Shown piece after piece: positions 1 through 8,031 of a stretch of DNA of 64,000 nucleotides. This DNA is from Phycisphaerales bacterium. GTDB lineage: Bacteria; Planctomycetota; Phycisphaerae; Phycisphaerales; UBA1924. Position 1 is the first letter of the stretch; each line of letters begins with the position of its first letter. The stretch spans positions 558,001-622,000 of the forward strand of contig JAJDDC010000070.1 of assembly GCA_029260515.1 (NCBI GenBank), in the 5' to 3' direction. The notes beneath the pieces were generated by a model, which was given only the letters and a program-made list of their open reading frames with translations, searched no databases and was not told where the DNA came from. Both the position numbers and the translations under genes were made by a program.

Positions 1-939
1 GCGGACGAGCAGCAGGTTCGCCTCCTCGCCCAGGTCCGTGAACTGCGACATCGCGGCCTTGCCCTGGTCGAGCAGGCCGGCGATCTGGTCCACGCTCTCG
101 AAGCGGACGCGGTCGGTGATCGATTCGACGTTGGTCAGCGAGCGGTCGATCTTGCCCCGGTTGGCCGCGACGAGGCGCTGGGCCTGGTCGAGCAGCCCCC
201 GGACCTCCTCGACGGTCTCGCGCGCCGCGATGAGCGTGGGCTCGAGATCGTCGCTGGCCGCGTCCACGTTGGTCAGGATCGAACTGATCCGCTCGTCCCA
301 CGCTGCCATCCGTGTGTTGAGCCCCTCGGCGAAGGCCTGGATCTCGTCAAACGTCGGCTTGATATTCGGGCGGATCTCGTCGGTGATCTCCCGGACCTGC
401 TGGATGGTCGCCTTGATGTTGTCGATCGTCGCCTTGTCCACGCCCGCCTGGGCGAGCAGGCCCGGGGCGAGCTGGCCGTGTATCACATCACCATCGGCGA
501 TGAGCGTCGGGGCCGGCGCGTCGGCGTCAGGCGTGTCGTTGTCGTCGCTTTCGGGCGCGCCAACGCCCGCGAAGTTGATGCTCGAGATCGAGCCGATGAA
601 CGGCACCAGCAGGTCGGCGACCGCGGCGTCGTAGAACCGCACCCGCGCGTCAACGGCGATCTCGACGTCGATGCCCAGGACGCTCTGGCCCCCCTCGTCG
701 AAGGCGAGTTTGACGCGCTCGACGCTCCCGATCTTCTGCCCGCCCAGGGTCACCTCCGAGCCCTTCTTGAGCCCGGTCGCGCCCACGTCGAGGGGGAATC
801 GGACAACGTAGGTGGACTTGTCCTGGAACAGCGAGGCGCCGACGTCGCCGAGGATGAAGCTGATCACGACGCCGACGAGCAGGGCGCCGACGAGGAACAT
901 CCCGGCCATGATGTTGTTTCGGCTGGCGGCTCTGCGCAT
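1..939 (-). CDS. MCE-domain (MlaD-like) lipid-transport protein, 3' end outside window
   Basis: Reading leftward from ATG at 939, the protein opens with a short basic stretch and one N-terminal TM helix (about residues 10-32). An MCE domain follows, recognisable from 'FPLDVGATGLKKGSEVTLGG' and 'KIGSVERV'. After it comes a long helical region rich in Asp, Glu and Gln (about residues 140-313) that is still open at base 1. Known family role: MCE proteins are anchored in the inner membrane, form hexamers and carry phospholipids to or from the outer membrane. The MlaF-type ATPase gene ends only 21 bp upstream, so the two are very likely one transporter; the MlaE permease is not visible here. The long helical tail resembles MCE proteins that form extended needles or barrels. 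The C-terminus is unknown because of the window edge. Confidence 0.85.
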   Translation of the reverse strand, partial: MRRAASRNNIMAGMFLVGALLVGVVISFILGDVGASLFQDKSTYVVRFPLDVGATGLKKGSEVTLGGQKIGSVERVKLAFDEGGQSVLGIDVEIAVDARVRFYDAAVADLLVPFIGSISSINFAGVGAPESDDNDTPDADAPAPTLIADGDVIHGQLAPGLLAQAGVDKATIDNIKATIQQVREITDEIRPNIKPTFDEIQAFAEGLNTRMAAWDERISSILTNVDAASDDLEPTLIAARETVEEVRGLLDQAQRLVAANRGKIDRSLTNVESITDRVRFESVDQIAGLLDQGKAAMSQFTDLGEEANLLLVR

Positions 940-960
940 AGGAGGCTCCGTCTCTTTTCT

Positions 961-1857
961 CTAGCCGCGGGTGGGCTCGACGCTGGGTGTCTTCTGGATG
1001 CCCGGGCGGTCGTCGCCGAACAGCGCCTGCTCGTAGCCCGATGTGCTCTGGCGGTCGGTGATGGGCCCGTCCGCGTCGCCCCGGAGGAACTGGCGGATCA
1101 GGCGTTCGTCCTCGCTCAGGTCGTCGAGCTCGGACACGGGCATGTCGCGGAGGCGCTCGTACCACTCGCGCGTCGCGACCTTGAGGATCCGCCCCTTGTC
1201 GAGCATCGCCATCCGATCGGCGATGGTGAACGCCGAGTCCATCTCGTGCGTGACCACGACGCTCGTCACGCCCAGCTGCTTGGACAACGCGATGATGAGC
1301 TGGTCAATCTGCGCGCTGGTGACCGGGTCGAGCCCGGCGCTGGGCTCGTCATAAAACAAAATCTGCGGGTCCAGCGCCAACGCCCGCGCCAGCCCGGCCC
1401 GCTTCTTCATCCCGCCCGAGATCTGCGCCGGGTACTTGTCCTCGGCCTCGCGCAGCCCGACCAGCTCGAGCTTGATCTTCACCTGGATGTTGATGATCTC
1501 GTCGTCCAGGTCCGTGTGCTCGCGGATCGGCAGAGCGACGTTCTCGCCCACCGTCATCGAGTTGAACAGAGCGCCCGACTGGAAGAGGATCCCGAACCGC
1601 TTGCGGATGTCGTTGAGCTCGCCCTCACGCATCCCGATGATGCTCTTGCCGAACAGCTCGATGTCGCCCTCGGAGGGGGGGATCGACCCGATGAGCATCC
1701 GGAGGGTCGTGGACTTGCCCGAGCCCGAGCCGCCCATGATCACCATGGTCTCGCCGCGCTGGATCTCCAGGTTCAGCCCGTGCAGGACCGTCTGGTCGCC
1801 GAAGCGCTTGGCGACGCCACGGCAGCGGATCACGGGTTGGTCCCCCTGGGCTCCCAT
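961..1857 (-). CDS. mlaF: ABC transporter ATP-binding protein, MlaF type
   Basis: This 298-residue protein has all nucleotide-binding motifs: Walker A 'GGSGSGKST', signature 'ISGGMKKRAGLARAL', Walker B 'ILFYDEPSAGLDP' and the H-loop 'VVVTHEMDSAF'. The 'SGGMKKR' signature is typical of the MlaF/Mkl/Ttg2A branch that energises MCE lipid transporters. About 40 residues after the core ABC domain may dock other subunits, as the MlaF C-terminus does. The gene sits between a DUF4190-like gene and the MCE gene on the same strand, supporting a lipid-transport operon. Function in outer-membrane lipid asymmetry is inferred from the family; the ABC assignment itself is secure. Confidence 0.9.
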   Translation of the reverse strand: MGAQGDQPVIRCRGVAKRFGDQTVLHGLNLEIQRGETMVIMGGSGSGKSTTLRMLIGSIPPSEGDIELFGKSIIGMREGELNDIRKRFGILFQSGALFNSMTVGENVALPIREHTDLDDEIINIQVKIKLELVGLREAEDKYPAQISGGMKKRAGLARALALDPQILFYDEPSAGLDPVTSAQIDQLIIALSKQLGVTSVVVTHEMDSAFTIADRMAMLDKGRILKVATREWYERLRDMPVSELDDLSEDERLIRQFLRGDADGPITDRQSTSGYEQALFGDDRPGIQKTPSVEPTRG

Positions 1858-1906
1858 CGACCAACTGTATCGGAGGCACGGGCCCCCGGACCTTGGCCGC
1901 TTTCGC

Positions 1907-2599
1907 CTACGGCGCCAGTTCCTCGGGCTCCGAGAGGCGGATCTCCGACCCGTCCGGGCGGACGATGACCATATCGGTGAAGCTCATCTGGCCCCCGCCC
2001 TGCTGGGTGTTGGGGTCAAACTCGAAGATGATCAGGGCCACGCCCGAGTCGAAGTTGCCGGCGATCGGGATCAAGTCCTGGCGCCCCGAGTAGCTCTGCA
2101 TCAGGGGCCCGATCGACGGATCCATGAACGCCGAGATGATCCCCCAACCCTGGGGCATGTCGATGAACGAGCCGTACTCGCCCTGGTAGGCCGCCCGGAA
2201 CGCGAGCAGCTGCCCGTCGGTCGGCTGGCTCGCGGGGTCGAAACTCACCCGGACCGCGTCGTTGTCCCCGGCCTCGACGTCCATCATCACGGGCTCGACG
2301 AGCCCGACGTACATCCCGCCGAACTGCCTGGCGCCCATCAGCCCGCCGACCCAGAGGACCGTGACCAGGATTCCGATGATGATGCCCGCGACCGCGAGGC
2401 CCTTGCCGCCCACGCGCCCGCCGGAGCCCCCGATCCCGATGAGCGCCCCGACGCCGAGCAGCGCGCCCAGCACGCTCAGCCCAGGGATGCAGCAGACAAG
2501 CGAGCAGACCAGCGACAGGATCGCCATCACGCTGGTGCGTTGCGGCTCGGCGTAGACGGCGGCGTTCGCTTCTCCGCCCGCGTATGGGTCGTTCATCAT
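1907..2599 (-). CDS. DUF4190-like two-TM membrane protein
   Basis: A 230-residue protein whose residues 22-95 form two hydrophobic, Gly- and Ala-rich helices separated by 'GGSGGRVGGKGLAVAGIIIG', the arrangement seen in DUF4190 proteins. The N-terminal 20 residues are polar ('MMNDPYAGGEANAAVYAEPQ'). The remaining roughly 130 residues are probably exported and carry no domain I recognise. The gene follows the cysteine desulfurase by 9 bp and precedes mlaF by 49 bp, so it is probably cotranscribed. Two adjacent ATG codons (2599 and 2596) are equally good starts. Function is unknown; a membrane partner for the Mla-type transporter is possible but unsupported. Confidence 0.7.
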   Translation of the reverse strand: MMNDPYAGGEANAAVYAEPQRTSVMAILSLVCSLVCCIPGLSVLGALLGVGALIGIGGSGGRVGGKGLAVAGIIIGILVTVLWVGGLMGARQFGGMYVGLVEPVMMDVEAGDNDAVRVSFDPASQPTDGQLLAFRAAYQGEYGSFIDMPQGWGIISAFMDPSIGPLMQSYSGRQDLIPIAGNFDSGVALIIFEFDPNTQQGGGQMSFTDMVIVRPDGSEIRLSEPEELAP

Positions 2600-2608
2600 G
2601 CGCCCAGC

Positions 2609-3805
2609 CTACGCGGGCCCGCCCCGCCCCGCCACCGCGCCCGATCCGCCGGCAACACCCCGCCCCGTGATCCGCGCGGCGCAGCCCGCGATTAGCCCGA
2701 TCGCACGCTCGATCTCGTCGCCCGACGTGAACCGCGAAAGGCTCAGGCGGATAGAAGAGCCCGCGACCGATCCGCCCAGGCCCATCGCCAGCAGCACCGG
2801 GGACGGCTCGAGCGAGCCCGACGAGCAGGCCGAGCCCGCCGAGGCGCACACGCCCTGCTCTGAAAGCGCCAGCAGCATCCGCTCGTTGTCGGCGCCCGGG
2901 ATCGAGATGTTGCTCGTGCCCCAGACGCGCCCCCCGGGCGACGCCGGCCCGTTGACGCGGGCGCCCGGGATCGCGCCCAGCAGGCCCGATTCGAGCAGGT
3001 CGCGGAGTGCGCCGACCCGCGCCCGCGCCGCGTCGTCCGCGAGCCAGGCCAGCGCCTCGCGCGCCGCGACTCCCGCGCCCATGATCCCGGGCACGTTCTC
3101 CGTCCCACCCCGCCTGCCCAGTTCTTGTGCGCCCGCGATCGTCGGCGCCAGGCGCACGCCGCGGCGTAGGTACAACGCCCCGATTCCCTTGGGCCCGTGA
3201 AACTTGTGCGCGCTCAGCGACAGCAGGTCAATCGGCGGCGCGCCCGCCCCCGACAAGTCCGTGGGCTCGCGGCCGACCCACTGGACCGCGTCCGTGTGGA
3301 ACACCACGCCCCGCGCGCGGCACACGGAGCCGATCTCGTGGACGGGCTGCACCGCGCCCGTCTCACTGTTCACCCACTGCACGCTCACCAGCGCCGTCTC
3401 GTCATCGATCAGCCCGGCGAGCGCGCCGGCGTCCACAACGCCGTCGGCGCCGACCGGGAGGAGCACCACGCGCGCGCCCCGCTCGCCCAGCCGCTCGCAC
3501 GCGCCGCGGACCGCGCCGTGCTCGATCGGCGTGGTCACGATCGTCCGCTTGTGCGTCGCGCCCATGGCGCCCCGGATCGCGAGGTCGATCGACTCGGTCC
3601 CCGAGGAGGTGAACACGATCTCCCGGGGCGAGGCGCCGACGAGGCGGGCCACGTCCTGGCGGGCAAGCTCGACCGCCGCCCTGGCCGCCTGCCCCGCCCG
3701 GTGCACGCTCGAGGGGTTGTGCCAGCACTCGCCCAGCGCCCGGGACACCGCCTCGATCACGCCGTCTGTGGGGCGCGTCGTCGCGTTGTTGTCCAGGTGG
3801 ATCAC
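2609..3805 (-). CDS. Cysteine desulfurase (NifS/IscS family)
   Basis: A PLP-dependent class V aminotransferase-fold enzyme of 398 residues that takes sulfur from cysteine for Fe-S cluster or thio-cofactor synthesis. It starts 'MIHLDNNATTRPTDGVIEAV', the usual N-terminus of the family. The PLP lysine is in 'SAHKFHGPKGIGALYLRRG', and the catalytic persulfide-forming Cys is in the mobile loop 'CASAGSACSSGSLEPSPVL'. The start is GTG at 3805. There is no IscU or SufU scaffold next to it, so the sulfur acceptor cannot be told from context. It lies between a TetR gene and a DUF4190 gene on the same strand. The family assignment is strong; IscS versus NifS subtype is not resolved. Confidence 0.88.
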   Translation of the reverse strand: MIHLDNNATTRPTDGVIEAVSRALGECWHNPSSVHRAGQAARAAVELARQDVARLVGASPREIVFTSSGTESIDLAIRGAMGATHKRTIVTTPIEHGAVRGACERLGERGARVVLLPVGADGVVDAGALAGLIDDETALVSVQWVNSETGAVQPVHEIGSVCRARGVVFHTDAVQWVGREPTDLSGAGAPPIDLLSLSAHKFHGPKGIGALYLRRGVRLAPTIAGAQELGRRGGTENVPGIMGAGVAAREALAWLADDAARARVGALRDLLESGLLGAIPGARVNGPASPGGRVWGTSNISIPGADNERMLLALSEQGVCASAGSACSSGSLEPSPVLLAMGLGGSVAGSSIRLSLSRFTSGDEIERAIGLIAGCAARITGRGVAGGSGAVAGRGGPA

Positions 3806-3872
3806 CCCGGATGGTACATGCGCCGCGGGCCCCGCCCCGGGCGGTACGTGCGATGGTCTGCCGCGGGACGGA

Positions 3873-4487
3873 TCAGGCCTGCTTGGGCCCAGCGTCCTTG
3901 CCCACCAGGATCCGCTCGAGGACGTTCTGGACGTGCCCGCCCGCGGCGTCGCGGCCGTGCCCGGGGATACGCATCGCCGTCATCACGCCGTAGCCCATCC
4001 CGATGTTGATCAGCAGCCACGCGACGACCTCGGCGCTGAACCGCGTCGTCACCTTGTGCTGGGACTGGGCGAGCCGGATCTCGTTGGCCAGGAACGCGTG
4101 CACAAGCGCGATGTGGTCGGCGATCGCCTTGTGGATCTCCGGGTCGTCCACCTCGCTGATCGCCTGGAGGAATACCTTGTAGCTCGCCTGACCGCGGACC
4201 GAGACCATCGGGTTGTCGCCGATCACACGCCGGAGCCGCTCGCCCGCGTCCGACGCGCCCGACAGGTCCTTCTCCCACTGCTCGAGCGTCTCCTTGCCCG
4301 TCCGCTCGATCAGCGCGATGAACAAGCCGCGCTTGGACGAGAAGTGGCGGTAGATGATCGGCTCGGTCACGCCCGCGGCCTTGGCCAGCTCCGCCGTCGT
4401 CGTCCGCGCGTACCCACGATCCGAGAAAAGCTCGGCGGCCCGGTCGAGCAGCTGCTCACGTCTCTCGGCGGCGGGCAGGCGGCTCAT
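3873..4487 (-). CDS. TetR/AcrR-family transcriptional regulator
   Basis: A 204-residue protein with a TetR DNA-binding domain at residues 8-55: 'LLDRAAELFSDRGYARTTTA' leads into the recognition helix 'GVTEPIIYRHFSSKRGLF'. The C-terminal helical ligand-binding domain is typical in length but does not suggest a ligand. Its position upstream of, and in the same direction as, the cysteine desulfurase/DUF4190/mlaF/MCE run makes regulation of that run possible; TetR proteins usually control neighbours or themselves. I saw no clear inverted-repeat operator in the short gap downstream. Family call is secure, targets are inference. Confidence 0.85.
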   Translation of the reverse strand: MSRLPAAERREQLLDRAAELFSDRGYARTTTAELAKAAGVTEPIIYRHFSSKRGLFIALIERTGKETLEQWEKDLSGASDAGERLRRVIGDNPMVSVRGQASYKVFLQAISEVDDPEIHKAIADHIALVHAFLANEIRLAQSQHKVTTRFSAEVVAWLLINIGMGYGVMTAMRIPGHGRDAAGGHVQNVLERILVGKDAGPKQA

Positions 4488-4531
4488 CGGTGCGGGGGCC
4501 TCGTGGGTTCGGGGGGGGGAAGGGCCGTAGG

Positions 4532-4858
4532 TTAGCCTTTCCTATCCTCGGCGTCCTCGGGGGGCCACTCCACAGGAGGCGGGTCGTACCCTCCTTTGCT
4601 GAGCGGATGACACCGCAGCAGCCGCCTGAGTGTCAGCACCGAGCCCCGGATCGGGCCGTGCCGACGCAGGGCTTCCTCGCCGTAGCGAGAGCACGTGGGC
4701 TCGAACCGGCACTGACCACCCACCAGGGGCGAGAGCGTCGCCCGGTACACCCAGATCAGGGCGATCAGCGGGGCCGTCGCCGCCCGTGACAGGGGGCCGG
4801 GGCGGCGCGGGGCGTCGTCGGCCGCGTCGCCGATCGGGTCGCGGGCCGCCTCACCCAC
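4532..4858 (-). CDS. yidD: Membrane protein insertion efficiency factor YidD
   Basis: I chose GTG at 4858 as the start because it overlaps the rnpA stop (GTGGGTGA), the usual rnpA-yidD coupling; this gives 108 residues. Diagnostic YidD motifs are present: '[20 protein letters not shown]' with its Cys pair, and '[16 protein letters not shown]', matching the family CHP-x(3)-GGYDP signature. YidD is a small inner-membrane-associated protein that helps YidC insert membrane proteins. A longer frame reaches 4972, but its extra 38 residues fall inside rnpA and look unlike the family, so I reject that start. The yidC and rpmH genes usually nearby are not in the window. Confidence 0.9.
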   Translation of the reverse strand: MGEAARDPIGDAADDAPRRPGPLSRAATAPLIALIWVYRATLSPLVGGQCRFEPTCSRYGEEALRRHGPIRGSVLTLRRLLRCHPLSKGGYDPPPVEWPPEDAEDRKG

Positions 4859-5285
4859 GCCCGTCCGCCTTCTCGCTCCGGCGGACTTGCTCGCGGTGGG
4901 CCCGGTCGATGAGCGTCGCGAGCAGTGCCCGGCACGTCTGCATGCCCTCCGGGCGCCCCCGGGCTGAGACAACCACGTCGTACGACCCCCCGCTCGGGGG
5001 GATCGGGATACCCGCCGCCAGACGCCGAAACGCCTCGCGGATCAGCCGCTTGGTCCGTGCCCGCTCGAACGCCTTGCCCACACGCCTCCCGACACTCAGC
5101 CCCAGGCGGGGCTCGTCACGCCCCGTGGGCACGAGGAAGACCGTGAGCGGCCCGGCGGATTTGCGCAGTTTGTGCGCGTAGGCCGCGTCGTACTCGCTGG
5201 CGTGGCTCAGGCGGTGTCGGGGGCGGTAGACCAGCCTTCGGGGCTCGCCCGGGGTCCTCGCCTGCTCGGGTTCGGAAGTCCTCAC
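4851..5285 (-). CDS. rnpA: Ribonuclease P protein component RnpA
   Basis: This protein binds the RNase P RNA and helps 5' maturation of tRNA. The RNR-type signature is visible as '[14 protein letters not shown]', preceded by '[20 protein letters not shown]', and the fold's C-terminal '[10 protein letters not shown]' strand is present. The GTG at 5285 overlaps the stop of the upstream membrane-protein gene (GTGA), which decides this start: 144 residues, slightly longer than the usual 110-130 because of a polar N-terminal extension. It overlaps yidD by 8 bp downstream. The gene normally upstream of rnpA, rpmH, is replaced here by an unidentified membrane protein. Confidence 0.92.
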   Translation of the reverse strand: MRTSEPEQARTPGEPRRLVYRPRHRLSHASEYDAAYAHKLRKSAGPLTVFLVPTGRDEPRLGLSVGRRVGKAFERARTKRLIREAFRRLAAGIPIPPSGGSYDVVVSARGRPEGMQTCRALLATLIDRAHREQVRRSEKADGRG

Positions 5286-5809
5286 GTCGGGGCAGGATAG
5301 GAGCCGGGCGCGGGGGCCCGGTCCTCGTGCTTCCGTGTCGGGGGCAGCAGGCCGAACATGACAAGTCCCGCGCCCAGGGCAATCAGCCAGAGGCGCCCAC
5401 TCTCGTCGGTCGCCCACCTCGCGAGGGTGGATTCGACGCGGACGCGCTCGGGCAGGACGGGCGGGGGGGGCTCGAGCGACGCGAGCGGCTGGGCCGCGGG
5501 GGGGGTTCTGGGCCCGATCGCGACCGGGTCACGCCCGGCGGGAACAAGGTTGAGCTGGGTCTGGGCCAATGACTCGAGGAGGGGCGGGTCGCCCGCGTCC
5601 AGGGCGCTCAGGAAGGTGTCGTGGCGTTCCAGGCGGTCGAGCACGCCCCGCTCGAGGGCCAGGGCTCTGTCGCGGCGCCAGCGCGCGTCCTCCAGGTCGT
5701 CGCCCGCCGGGATCAGGAGGGCCGCGGCCAGCAGGGCGAGGCCCGAGAGCAGCAGGAGCCACCCCGAGTCGATCCGTGCACCCTGCTGCGTCTCGTCGTG
5801 CGCGCCCAA
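5282..5809 (-). CDS. Hypothetical two-TM membrane protein upstream of rnpA
   Basis: A protein of about 175 residues with a first TM segment near residues 17-38 ('GWLLLLSGLALLAAALLIPA') and a second near the C-terminus ('LWLIALGAGLVMFGLL'). Between them is a roughly 100-residue charged, Pro-rich, probably extracytoplasmic loop, and the tail is short and basic. I recognise no family. The stop overlaps the rnpA GTG by two bases, which implies translational coupling and supports this being a real gene. The start is uncertain: no in-frame ATG or GTG lies nearby, and TTG at 5809 is the best choice because it leaves 90 bp to the divergent ketosynthase-like gene. Confidence 0.55.
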   Translation of the reverse strand: MGAHDETQQGARIDSGWLLLLSGLALLAAALLIPAGDDLEDARWRRDRALALERGVLDRLERHDTFLSALDAGDPPLLESLAQTQLNLVPAGRDPVAIGPRTPPAAQPLASLEPPPPVLPERVRVESTLARWATDESGRLWLIALGAGLVMFGLLPPTRKHEDRAPAPGSYPAPT

Positions 5810-5899
5810 GGCGGACGTATCGGGCGGGCGGACCGCGGCGCTGCAATCAGTGGGGTGGCGCACGGATCGGGGCGGCGCGCCCCGTACACTCTGCCCTTC

Positions 5900-7255
5900 A
5901 TGCGTCGAGGTGTGTGCATCACGGGCATCGGCACGGTTAGCGGCCTGGGCCTCGGGGTCGGGCCGCTCTGGGAGGGTCTGTGCGCGCCGCGTTCGGCGTT
6001 GGCGCCCGTCACCCTCTTCGACGCCTCGGGGTTCGCATCGCGTCTGGGCGCCCAGATCGAGGATCTGAACGTCCGCGAGCACGTGCCCAAGAGCTACCGC
6101 AAGTCCACGAAGGTGATGGCGCGGGACTCGGCGATCGCCGTCGTCGCCGCGAGGCTGGCCGTCCTCGACGCGGGCCTGCGGACCCGCGGGAGCGAGGACG
6201 GCGAGGACGGGTTCGAGATCACCCCGGGCAGGACCGGGGCGCACATCGGCGCGGGCCTGATCGCGGCCGAGACCGACGAGTTGAGCCGGGCGCTGGCGAC
6301 GAGCGTGGGCGAGGACGGCGCGTTCTCGTTGAAGTCGTGGGGGACGGCCGACGAGACCGCGGACGCCCGCGGGGCGATGAACAACCTGCCCCCGCTGTGG
6401 ATGCTCAAGTACCTGCCGAACATGCTTGCGTGCCACGTGACGATCGTGCACGGCGCCGAGGGCCCGAGCAACACGATCACCTGCTCGGACGCCAGCGCGC
6501 TGTTGTGCCTGGGCGAATCGGCGCGGGTGATCGAGCGCGGCGGGGCGGATGTTTGTTTCTCCGGGGGCGCCGAGAGCAAGCTCAACTACATGGGCACGCT
6601 CCGCCTCGAGCTCGCCGGGCGCCTGGCGGCCACGGGCGACGAGGCCGACGGCTCCTCGGTCGTGCGTCCCTACGACCCGGGCTCTGGGGGCTCGCTCATC
6701 GGCGAGGGTGGGGGGATCCTGATCCTCGAAGAATCCGCACACGCGGAGGCGCGGGGGGCGCGGGTGTACGCGCAGGTCGCCGGCTTCGGCGCGGCGATGT
6801 CGCCCGACCCCGTGGGCGCGACGTTCGGCGACGCGCCCGCGTGCGACGAGGGCCTGGCCGACGCGGTCGAGGCCGCCCTCCGCGACGCGGGCGTCCGCCC
6901 GGACCAGATCGATGCGATCGTGCCCGCGGCCCTGGGCGCGCCGGGGCTCGACCGGGCCGAGGCGGGGGCGCTGCGGCGTGTGTTCGGCGACGCGCTGGCC
7001 GCGACGCCCCTGGTGACCATCTCGCCGAGCGTCGGCTCGTGCGCCGCGGGCCAGGGGGGCCTCCAGGCGGCGGTCGGGGCCGAGTGCCTGCGTCGCCAGA
7101 TGCTCCCGGCAAGAATCCACGCGGGCGCCCCGGCGCCCGGGCTCGACGCGGGCGCGTGCGACGTGCGCGACGCGGAGCTCTCGCACGTGCTCGTGTGCAC
7201 GGGCGCCCTCGGCGGACAGAACGCCGCGTTGGTCCTCAGGCGGGCCGGCGGCTAG
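5900..7255 (+). CDS. Catalytically dead ketosynthase-like protein (KS-beta/chain-length-factor-like)
   Basis: Thiolase-fold protein of 451 residues starting 'MRRGVCITGIGTVSGLGLGV', clearly homologous to FabF-type beta-ketoacyl-ACP synthases. It aligns without gaps to the intact KS at 8032-9357 around the nucleophile elbow, and there the catalytic Cys is replaced by Asp197 (context 'TITCSDASALLCLGES'). The first catalytic His ('NAHGTGT' in the partner) reads 'VPAALGAPG', and the second ('KSMLGHLIQAAG') reads 'SPSVGSCAAGQGG'. So Cys, both His and the Lys are all lost. In type II polyketide systems such KS-beta subunits pair with an active KS-alpha, though they usually have Gln rather than Asp. 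There is no Shine-Dalgarno; the start follows a pyrimidine-rich tract. A chain-length-factor role is inference. Confidence 0.8.
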   Translation: MRRGVCITGIGTVSGLGLGVGPLWEGLCAPRSALAPVTLFDASGFASRLGAQIEDLNVREHVPKSYRKSTKVMARDSAIAVVAARLAVLDAGLRTRGSEDGEDGFEITPGRTGAHIGAGLIAAETDELSRALATSVGEDGAFSLKSWGTADETADARGAMNNLPPLWMLKYLPNMLACHVTIVHGAEGPSNTITCSDASALLCLGESARVIERGGADVCFSGGAESKLNYMGTLRLELAGRLAATGDEADGSSVVRPYDPGSGGSLIGEGGGILILEESAHAEARGARVYAQVAGFGAAMSPDPVGATFGDAPACDEGLADAVEAALRDAGVRPDQIDAIVPAALGAPGLDRAEAGALRRVFGDALAATPLVTISPSVGSCAAGQGGLQAAVGAECLRRQMLPARIHAGAPAPGLDAGACDVRDAELSHVLVCTGALGGQNAALVLRRAGG

Positions 7256-7294
7256 CACACCTTTGTTCACTCTCTAAGACCAGGAGACCTAGAC

Positions 7295-7930
7295 ATGCCA
7301 GAGTACGCCAGAGAACGGTACGACCGTCCCAACGACCGCGGCGGGCACGGCGGGCACGGCGGACGCGGCGGCGGGCGCGGCGGGAATCGCGGCGGCGGCG
7401 ACCGCGGGCGCGGCGGGATGCCTCTGTCGGACCTCGACCCGGCGCTCACCGACATCTCCCGACGCGTCATCGGCTGCGCCATCGAGGTCCACAAGCAGCT
7501 CGGCCCCGGCTACCCCATCGACATCTACCGCAAGGCGCTCGACAACGCCATGACCAAGGACGGCATCAACTACAAGCACGACGCACCGCTCGACGTCGAG
7601 TGCGACGGACAGGTCGTGGGCACGGCCAGCGCCGACCTGTACATCAACGACCGATTCCTGGTGAATCTGTTCGCCGAGCACATGGAGATCGGGAGCCAGG
7701 AGCGTTCCGAGCTGCGCGCACGCCTGCGTGCCGCGGACCTGGAGCTGGGCCTGATCATCAACTTCGGCGAGCGGCGTCTCAAGGACGGGCTCGTCCGCGT
7801 GCTCAACCCCGACAAGCTCAACAAGCTCCGCGAGGACGAGGAGGAGTACGAGGACGACGAGTACGAGGACGACGACGAGGACGGGGAGTACGAGGACGAC
7901 GACGAGGGCGGCGACGACGCCGAGGGCTGA
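7295..7930 (+). CDS. GxxExxY-fold protein with degenerate active site, RGG-rich N-terminus and acidic tail
   Basis: Residues 45-175 match the GxxExxY family, a PD-(D/E)XK-nuclease-like fold, through 'DISRRVIGCAIEVHKQLGPG', 'ASADLYINDRFLVNL' and 'LGLIINFGERRLKDGLVR'. The naming Glu is replaced: 'GPGYPIDIY' (residues 70-78) has Ile where the motif has Glu. The usual 'VELKxV' strand reads 'VNLFAEHM' (123-130), so the catalytic Glu/Lys pair is gone. Residues 16-41 are almost only Gly, Arg, His and Asn with repeated RGG, a nucleic-acid-binding or condensate-type composition. Residues 180-211 are almost only Asp, Glu, Gly and Tyr. A good AGGAG lies 8 bp before ATG. It sits between the dead and live ketosynthases. 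A non-nuclease, scaffold or binding role is inference. Confidence 0.75.
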   Translation: MPEYARERYDRPNDRGGHGGHGGRGGGRGGNRGGGDRGRGGMPLSDLDPALTDISRRVIGCAIEVHKQLGPGYPIDIYRKALDNAMTKDGINYKHDAPLDVECDGQVVGTASADLYINDRFLVNLFAEHMEIGSQERSELRARLRAADLELGLIINFGERRLKDGLVRVLNPDKLNKLREDEEEYEDDEYEDDDEDGEYEDDDEGGDDAEG

Positions 7931-7962
7931 GCCCGCTCGCTGCTTCCTCTGAGTCACGCAGG

Positions 7963-8030
7963 GGTGGGCCTCCGGCCCACCCGCACGCCGCGACCAACGA
8001 CCGCGGGGCCCAACCGCCCCGCGTTCCTTT
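7963..8030 (+). promoter_or_regulatory. Two consecutive hairpins in the leader of the active KS gene
   Basis: The first is a perfect 8-bp inverted repeat, GGTGGGCC (7963-7970) and GGCCCACC (7974-7981), with a 3-base loop. The second, CGCGGGGC (8002-8009) and GCCCCGCG (8016-8023), is followed by TTCCTTT and then directly by the ATG at 8032. The second looks like an intrinsic terminator or attenuator with an imperfect T tract, placed where the ribosome-binding site should be. It could tune the ratio of the KS gene to the two upstream genes. Structure is seen in the sequence; regulation is inference. Confidence 0.45.
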
Positions 8031-8031
8031 C

